Below, one piece after another: positions 57,480-64,000 of a DNA stretch of 64,000 nucleotides (within the stretch, counting starts at the first letter, position 1; each line of letters starts with the position of its first letter). The position numbers and the translations under genes are program-made. Origin of the DNA: Sambucus nigra (taxonomy: Eukaryota > Streptophyta > Magnoliopsida > Dipsacales > Adoxaceae); NCBI GenBank assembly GCA_949130495.1, contig OX422216.1, forward strand, positions 98,091,967-98,155,966. Direction: 5' to 3'. The notes beneath the pieces are model-generated. The model did no database searches. It was not told the origin of the DNA and worked only from the letters and a program-made list of their open reading frames with translations.

Positions 57480-58110
57480 TAGTCCTTTTATGTCTTATCT
57501 GTGGTAACAAGGTATTATACCACAGTAGACCGCCCCGGGAAGTCCCTAGTGGTGTCGCTGAGAGACGAAGTTCTTTGTAGTATGCTCTATCATTTAGAAC
57601 TTCTAAAATATTTTGGGGGTGATGTCGTTAACAAATACATTATGAACCAAGTTATGAGAAAGATATAACGAAGACTCCATATGCGTTATGGACTAGGAGT
57701 AAACCAAGTCTAACTATTTTACATGTTTAGGGTTGTCAGGTATAGTCGATCATATCAAATCCAATTTTGAACAAACCATCTCCCAATCAGTGAGTTGTCA
57801 TTTTGTTTGATATTCGAAAATATCTAATGGTTTTAGATTATTTTTCCCTTATTGATCTTTAATATGTAGAGACTAGTAATGCTCAATTTCTGGAGGAGAT
57901 TATAAATAATGGGAATCATATGGATGTGGTGTTTTGAGAGGTTATTGATGATTATAAGAAGTTTACAGTTCCACCGCTAGATAGAGGACTTTATATGAAA
58001 GAATATACCAAGAATAATTCATTTCCTATTACATAATAACCACAAATACCTAAACATGTACCTCCATTAGAACCACTAGAAGATCCATTATTAGAGAGTT
58101 ACAATCTATA
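57480..58110 (+). pseudogene. Copia integrase to RT-linker remnant
   Basis: In the plus strand, joined across small frameshifts, QGIIPQ, stop, TAPG is followed by SPSGVAERRSSL, which matches the Copia integrase core (TPQQNGVAERRNRTL). Then come FWGDVVNKYIMNQV, TKTPYALWTRSKPS (matching TKTPYELWTGRKPSL) and, further on, ETSNAQFLEE (matching ETGNARFLED). The last part, VPPLDRGLYMKEY, falls in the linker before RT. No RT follows. It is heavily mutated and non-functional. Confidence 0.85.
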
Positions 58111-58965
58111 ATTCTAGAAGACTATTAAATGTTGGATGTAGTTAACCTAATGAGTTTCCATGCTCTAATTTTTCAAATAAATGGTTTGAGGCCGAGAGGG
58201 TATGCAACTCCTAACGATAGATACTGAAATAAAAATTATTTCCAATTAAAAATAAATAGTTTCCTTTAGTCAAAATTCAAGTGAAAACTTATCGCAACGT
58301 CTAAGTGACAAAACATGATTTATAAAGTTGTTTCTTTCGTCAACATATGTTAATTAAGAATACAGAGGTTTCAAATGGCAAAATAGTAAACCATACACTT
58401 AGGATGATGATTTATACAAGGAGACCCTTTAGAGAGAAAACCTCATGCATTAGTATAGGTAAAGTATTACAAGAAGCGAGAAATGGCATACAAACTTGAA
58501 CCTCTCTTACATTCAATAATGCACAACCTCACAACTAACTTTTACACCTTGTACTGGCAAGAGCAAGCACAAATTGTTATCCAACTGGTCTCCATTATCA
58601 TACTTTTCAACCTCATTGATAATGTTGTGTTCCAGCCTTTGCATTAAAGTTGAAGATGAACGTAGATACAAGTAAATTGGAACCAAGATAAGCAAACGAC
58701 TAATACCTATAATGTGTGAGGATATCCTATTGGTTTATAGTGTATATAGAATGTTTGGGCTCACTCAAAATCTCACAAAGTGTGCATCGCTCAAAATAGA
58801 AAAACCCTTAAGAATAAAATAAAACTCGAGTTTAAAGAACACTTAAAATCTTCATTATTTTCTCTCAAAATGTTGAAAAGAGTTATTATACACAAAGAAG
58901 GTTTTGCTCTCTAAAAAAATCTAAATTATTCTATCTTGATTAATGATGATGCTGGAAATAGCACC
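58111..58965. other. No recognised gene
   Basis: AT-rich sequence after the Copia remnant. A GAGGGTATGCAACTCCTAACGATAG patch and short frames on both strands show no family. Confidence 0.45.
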
Positions 58966-59365
58966 ACCTTTCAAGGTGGTTGTAAGCTCAATTCAATGTT
59001 AATAATGGCAGTATAAAGGCATATAGTAGAAGGAGGTGAGGAGAAGAGGAAGATCACCGAAATATAAGTGGTTCAGCCAATCAGGCCTGCGTCCACTGTG
59101 CAAGTGTGTGATTAATATCACTGTATGAGAGCTCTAATGACCATAGATACAAAACTCTCAAGCTTTCTCTCTCCACTGTGTAAAATGATAGAGTTTCCGC
59201 TAGGGTTCCTAATATTGAATCCCCTTTAAAAAGGAGAAGACAAGTATATATAATAGCTGGGGGGTGTAGTGTACCCCCCATGCATGCAATGAGCATGTGT
59301 GTGTTGATATATCCAATGCGATGAAGACAGTTATCCCTGTCACATGTAGAGAATGATGATGAAAT

Positions 59366-59387
59366 ATTCCCCCCACGTGGGGGGAAT
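59366..59387. promoter_or_regulatory. 22-bp perfect palindrome centred on a G-box
   Basis: The half-site is ATTCCCCCCAC, followed by its exact reverse complement, so the centre is CACGTG. CACGTG is the core bound by plant bZIP and bHLH dimers. An ABRE-type CACGTGTC follows about 25 bp downstream. Binding is an inference. Confidence 0.85.
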
Positions 59388-59773
59388 GATTTGTTATAAC
59401 TGATTTGTGTCCACGTGTCCTTATCCACACATATGCCAATAAGAGCTCGGCCATCTGAGCTTGGTCATAACCTCGGCCTGGAAGAGTTCGAGGTTGGTAA
59501 GGTCTAGTTGTTTATTCAATCCGAGATGGGACATAATGGTCTCGACTTATGTGAAGCCGAGCTGAGGTAAGTGAAGGCATAAGGTTGTCCTGGGCCGAGG
59601 TTAAGCTGGAACATGCTAGGAACATCGGCTGATTCCCTGCCGAAGTTGGCCTTGATGGAGGTTAAGCTTATGTAACCCCGGCCTCCTCCTAGCTGAAGTT
59701 GTCAGCCCCTGAATGACCTGATGAATAACTATTCCCATGTGTCATGAGGACCTCTCTTGATGAGGTAGGTAGT

Positions 59774-59860
59774 AACCTCGGCCATGGACGATCTTACCAT
59801 GTCCGAGGTTGTTGGTCTTTGATCCAAGGCTCTTCCAATGTCGGCCATGTCCTTGGCCGA
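59774..59860. repeat. Two hairpins built from CCTCGGCC/GGCCGAGG words
   Basis: AACCTCGGCCATGG (59774-59787) pairs with CCATGTCCGAGGTT (59797-59810), 14-base arms with one mismatch and a 9-base loop. TCGGCCA (59841-59847) pairs with TGGCCGA (59854-59860). Confidence 0.8.
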
Positions 59861-60110
59861 GGTTGATGTCTCAGAGCCGAGGTGGCGCATTTGGGGCACA
59901 TAAATCACCCCCCAGCCCTTAGTTACATGTGAGAGCAGGTGACTATGGGGTCTACAACTTCGAGGTCTTTCTTCCTCGTGCCAATGTTCATTTGACACTT
60001 GTCAATTACTGAAGTGGCTTGCGTGTCTTACAAGGGTAATTATGTTGGTTGTCTTTTGGGCTCCCAAGGCAATGATGGGCCTTGGGAGGTGTGCGCTCAT
60101 ACTTAAAGGT

Positions 60111-61145
60111 TTTAATCCCTAATTTTCTATTTCTTCCTCATTTCTCTCTTTCACCGAACTTGGGCGTTCTCTGGAACTCTCTCTCTCTAGAAAAGCTTGG
60201 TTGCTTCATTGTTTGGGATTTCTGCATTTCTTCAACTTCTCTTCACTCCACAAGTCTTCAGGTATCGTCTTTACCTTGATCTGCCCTTTTTTAGCCCCCT
60301 TTTATTCTTGTCTCTCCAATTTTCGGCAAGGTTTCATAGTTTTTCCGGCAGCTGCTTGTGTTTGCCGGCGATTGTTATTCTTGTTGTTCTTGGTTACTTT
60401 TGTTTGAAGTTCGATAGTTTGATCCTTAATTCCATTTGTCAATCTTGTTTGCTTAGGATAGTCACAAGTCTAACGTCTGCCTCATATGCTCAGACCCCTC
60501 TACCAACTTTTAGAGGAATTCCCCTCTCTTAGGGAAAAGGCCTTAGAAAAAATTAGACAAGTAGAAAGAGCCCAAGAGGAAGCTCGCAGGGCAGAGGTAT
60601 TCCCCCTCAGGCCTATTTTCCTACAACCTCTGAAGGTTATATATCCTGAACCATACGAACCAATTAACCCAACTGAGGCCTCAACTGAACCTACACCAAT
60701 GTCTGAGTCTGAGTCCTCTACCTCAGACCCTATGTCTGAAGACTCTTTCCATGAGGCTATGGATTTCACAACTCAACAAGATCAGGCCCCTGATCAAGCG
60801 AAGGTTTCCAGTCAAGCCTCATCCCACAAAAGTTCAAGTACATCAACCTCTTCCTCAGAGGTTGAAATTATTGGGCCGAGTGTGGCGGTTTCGCCAATCC
60901 TTGAAGCCATTCCCCCTGTCGACTGTCACAGGGGCAGAGTTCGCTCAGAGGTTTCCAAGTGGTCCATCATCGTCTGCTCAGGGCGACATTGAGCTAGACG
61001 ATGATGATGATGATGCTGAGAGTGATGTTGACGTCTCTGAGGCGGCCGAGATTGAGAGTTCAGTCAGCGAGATCGACCTCCTATCCTTCAGATACCTATA
61101 TTCCATAAGCCCCTCCATAAAGCTCAGGAGACCTCTGAGGGAAGA
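60111..61145 (+). pseudogene. Intron-containing ORF cut by an LTR; possible gypsy-type putative transposase-like protein
   Basis: A CT-rich leader precedes a donor TTCAG-GTATCG (60261/60262) and an acceptor TTTGCTTAG-GATAG (60456/60457), giving a 195-bp intron. The start codon is at 60486; an upstream in-frame stop supports it. The protein opens MLRPLYQLLEEFPSLREKAL, has a charged helix (RQVERAQEEARRAE), then a long acidic Ser/Thr/Pro-rich region. At about 60917-60922 one extra C shifts the frame. The other frame then continues LSTVTGAEFAQRFPSG, an Asp-rich tract (ELDDDDDDAESDVDV) and SEIDLLSFRYLYSISPSIKL. It stops at 61145, where an LTR begins. The last block resembles the start of the plant domain called putative gypsy-type transposase; that match is from memory and weak. 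It is inactivated twice, by frameshift and by insertion. Confidence 0.55.
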
Positions 61146-64000
61146 TGTGACACCCCGACTAATTAAATACCGGGTATCTACTCCTTTATTAAATTAATAC
61201 AAAATGCCAAGTTGATTCAGTTCATAGCATCACTGTCGAAATACGTTAACAATTACTAGCCACCTAATATTTAAAAGTGAGTTGCCAATTTTAATTAAAT
61301 TCGATTAACATGCAATAATTAGATTATGAAATGCTAATATAACCACCACAACATAGTCACAATAGAATAACCATAAAATAATAATGAATCTGGAGGAATA
61401 ATCCTCACAACTATCCGAGTACTGAAATAAACAAATACCAAATCCGCATCACTAAATTAATTACAACCCAAAATCTGAAATAACTGAATAGATAAAGTAT
61501 ATCTAAAAGGAAATAGGGCGACATGCCCAACAGATGAGAGAATCTGATAATATAGAGTCAAGATCGAAGATGGAGGCGTCTACTGTCAAGGTCATGTAAC
61601 TTCCACAGCAGCTACAGTACGTCACCTTAATGGAACTCCTATGCTTGGTGTCCTTGTGGCTGGGCACCTAAAAGGTTTTTACAAGAAAATAGATTTGGAA
61701 GCAAACGGGTCAGAGCCCGATTGTGAAAATAGTTTAAAATATAGCAAGTGTTTAATATCATTAAACAGTGAATATAAAGTACATGATAGTGTGTGCACTC
61801 ACATGAGTTCCTCACCTCTCAACTAATTGTGCACTCCTATCGTACCCGAACCCATTATAGTTATTCCCATACTTAGCTAGTCCAATATAAAATCTAACAT
61901 TACTATACGATTCACGATTTAATTCCGGCATCTTCATTTAAACAGAGTGTCTTACATTTCTTCTCGGTTTCCCATGTTAGTAATACTACTTACTAGAGGA
62001 TTTCCATTTTTATCTTTACGAAAACATTGCTATTATTTATACTCACATTTATACATGACAGTGCATTTTAATTTACAGTATATTATTCTCATTATAAATA
62101 TACAATACTAGCACCCCGAGGCTAAGCTGCGGTGCACACATACCCTACTATCCAATCCCGGTACATCACGTACATAAGGACCACGCATTCCGAATCTCTC
62201 AGGAACCGTTCTCAAATAACAACAATCACACATAATGGAGGCGAACATAGTTCACATCACATGGGTCACGCACATACCTACGCTCCCATGATCAGTAGAC
62301 TTATTAACTTCTCAATAAGTCCTTCTCTGACCTTTGTCCTCGAGGTACCAATCTAAATCCCCCCGTAGGCACACAAAGATTAGATGGCCCTAATCGAACG
62401 CCGACCTCCCATGATAGCAAGTACGGTAGGTATGTTATACGCAGATAACTACATATACTAAGCATTCGCACATCTTAAATATCTCAATATATTAATAGAG
62501 GTACACTTATTGTTCTTCTATCGTCATTTAATGGCATACGCTTATAAGTCCCCGATTTATATACATTAAAGTTGTCAACTCTTCTCACGTCGTAATTAGG
62601 TACTTGTTTCCTAATTCAAAAAGGTCATTCGATTTACTACAAGATTCTAAGTTTTACCCCTCAACGTACTCCAATCTCCCAAATGTACCCACTAATCAAT
62701 AAGGGAATGTTATTACTCCATTAAATAAGTCTACGGGACATTTGAAATAAAATCAGGCATAAAAGGCCATTTTGTCAACTCGTTAGAAGTCTCGTTCGAA
62801 CGAGGTCGTTCGAATGAGTGTCGTTCGAATGAAAGGCTTCGAACGAACTACCAACTCGTTAGAAGGGATACTGTCATCTCGTTAGAAGCTCGTTCGAACG
62901 AGGTCGTTCGAACGACCTGGGCAGGTCTTCTAACGAGATGGCAGACTACGCCCAGAAATCCCAAAATCCGTTTTTCTTCTTTCTCCTCTTCTCTAAATCC
63001 ATCCTAAGACTATCCAAATACGTTTTTAATGTTTGTAAACTATTTTTAGTCACCCTATATCATTCCTTAACATGCTTTTGGGTCAAATCTTACAAATTAA
63101 CATGCCAAAATCATAAATCCCCAATTATTATTCCAAACCCTATGAACTTGAACCCAGAATTTAATTTCATAAATAGAAACCTTATTAATCCGATTTCAGG
63201 TCATCAAAAGTTATGTTTTGTATGTTGAATTCTTCCATAATCATTCTACATGCAAATTCCTAGCCAAAACCACAAATTTCACAATAATTCCATTGAGTAT
63301 TCCTCATCAAAATTTCCAAGACATAAATAGTTTTCTACACTATACATGGAAGAAATATTCAATGAAAATAACAACATCAAAACACTTGTCTTAGATTCGT
63401 TCTTCAGATGTGTTGTCGATGGTTCAAGGTTGATTTTCTCCTCTTTTCGGGTCACAAATCCTTTCCAAGACTGATGGTGTGGAGATGGTTTGGCTTGGGA
63501 ACCCTTTACCCTCTTTCTAACTTTTCTCAAAAACTACCGTAGCACACTCTCTCCCTTTTTGGCTGATAATGGACTTAGTGGTTCTTTTAAAATATCTAAA
63601 TTAACACTTAAATTCGTGGGTCTAAATTCCCTAATTTTTAAAATTACCAAAATACCCTTCTAGGTTGCCGGTTTGGCCTAAAAGTGCCCCGGGACCCAAA
63701 CTAAACCCCCGGCTAGTATTTTCTGACTATTTCGACCCTTCCGGACACATTGGCGCACTCAAAATGACCATTCGGTGGATAAAAATATAATTCACTTTTT
63801 AATTTAAATAATTTCGTTCCTGACGCGACTGACACGCGCGTCCCAACTAAATTTCCAAATTGTCGTATTTCAGTCTCGCGACAACTTTAGTATTTTCAAT
63901 ACTCATGTATTACCATACATACTCAGAAATATTAAATTTTAACATCATAATCAAATACCAACTCACATCTCGCTAGTATTTATACCCGGATTAATTCCCA
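61146..64000 (-). mobile_element. LTR C, element A family, running off the window
   Basis: It opens TGTGACACCCCG on the plus strand and follows the element A LTR in order. Shared blocks are TTGTGGCTGGGCACCTAAA, GCAAACGGGTCAGAGCCCGA, CCCCGAGGCTAAGCTGCGGT and TCGCTAGTATTTATACCCGG. It reaches the point equal to about 21300 in element A, so about 85 bp are outside the window. Identity looks clearly lower than between the two LTRs of element A. Whether it is a solo LTR or part of an element cannot be told. The 5 bp before it are GAAGA. It interrupts the ORF on its left. Confidence 0.9.
62779..62938. repeat. CTCGTTCGAACGAG / CTCGTTAGAAG palindrome array in LTR C
   Basis: Perfect CTCGTTCGAACGAG copies lie at 62791 and 62889, with GTCGTTCGAACGAC at 62903. 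Near copies lie at 62805, 62820 and 62836. A second word, CTCGTTAGAAG, occurs three times in plus orientation and once inverted (CTTCTAACGAG, 62928). The array is in the same part of the LTR where element A has GATCGATC words. Confidence 0.93.

Larger units (their letters stand above)
58966..60110 (+). promoter_or_regulatory. Promoter-like or LTR-like region with G-box palindrome and GGCCGAGGTT words
   Basis: The region contains AAGTGGTTCAGCCAATCAGGCC and CTGCGTCCACTG near 59070, phrases of a type seen in plant LTRs, then TATATATAATAG at 59246. A GGGGGGT/ACCCCCC stem lies at 59259-59279, the 22-bp palindrome at 59366-59387, and an ABRE-like CCACGTGTCC at 59411-59420. From 59440 to 59900 the word GGCCGAGGTT or its complement occurs many times. 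It lies directly upstream of the intron-containing ORF at 60110-61145. It may be that gene's promoter or the LTR of the element that carries it. Confidence 0.5.

Noticed and set aside
60197..60532. Hydrophobic frame running through the intron
   Set aside because: It has no ATG at its start and crosses a well-defined intron. The ORF in the second exon from 60486 is the better call.
63279..63530. 83-codon minus-strand frame in LTR C as a conserved LTR protein
   Set aside because: It does not match the small frame at the equivalent place in element A, so there is no sign of a conserved product.
1..64000. Endogenous pararetrovirus or other viral copy
   Set aside because: No movement protein, coat protein or caulimovirus-type RT was recognised. 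All RT and integrase pieces fit LINE or Copia families.

Overview
The window is plant nuclear DNA, most likely from a eudicot, and it reads as a heterochromatic graveyard of transposable elements. It is AT-rich and lacks bacterial-style gene packing. It contains plant-type LINEs (RT, zf-RVT and, in some, RNase H), Ty3/Gypsy- and Ty1/Copia-type LTR retrotransposons with tRNA-iMet and tRNA-Asp primer-binding sites, and a small piece of plant mitochondrial 18S rRNA. I cannot name the species. I see no intact host protein-coding gene, no tRNA gene and no CRISPR array.

Layout, left to right. 0-3.2 kb: a ~122-bp tandem repeat and a broken minus-strand coding stretch. 3.2-6.9 kb: a minus-strand, tRNA-Asp-primed LTR element that has lost its pol. 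6.87-7.9 kb: part of another LTR. 7.9-12.65 kb: a 5'-truncated plus-strand LINE whose ORF is split by a 2.68-kb solo LTR (9069-11747). 12.67-13.8 kb: about ten copies of a ~113-bp tandem repeat. 14.3-15.4 kb: a gene-like minus-strand fragment with a TATA box, and a decayed array of short dyad words. 18395-28557: the only complete LTR element (element A, minus strand), with two ~3-kb LTRs, PBS, PPT and a perfect GATAG target-site duplication. 30013-32888 and 34483-37646: two solo LTRs with perfect duplications (AAAAC, GATGA). 37.7-40 kb: a Copia-like element with a degenerate gag. 40.96-41.8 kb: a minus-strand LINE RNase H fragment. 41.8-44.3 kb: Copia-like LTR and 3' internal DNA. 44.34-44.48 kb: the mitochondrial rRNA fragment. 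45-55.6 kb: a plus-strand LTR element (element E) invaded by two minus-strand LINEs. 57.3-58.1 kb: a Copia integrase remnant. 59-61.1 kb: a promoter-like region and an intron-containing, frameshifted ORF cut off by an LTR of element A's family (61146 to the window end).

The most interesting signal does not depend on coding. At least nine places, nearly all inside LTRs or LTR-derived DNA of several families, carry clusters of short perfect or near-perfect palindromes with a TCGA core (GGTCGACC, GAATCGATTC, GATCGATC, CGTTCGAACG). The flanking letters differ between loci, but the core and dyad symmetry persist. Within element A's family the word differs between members while the array stays about 0.45-0.5 kb downstream of a splice-donor-like site. 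Other notable items are two LINE insertions ending in long poly(C) then poly(A), a 22-bp palindrome centred on a G-box, and a solo LTR that can be removed on paper to restore a continuous LINE reading frame.
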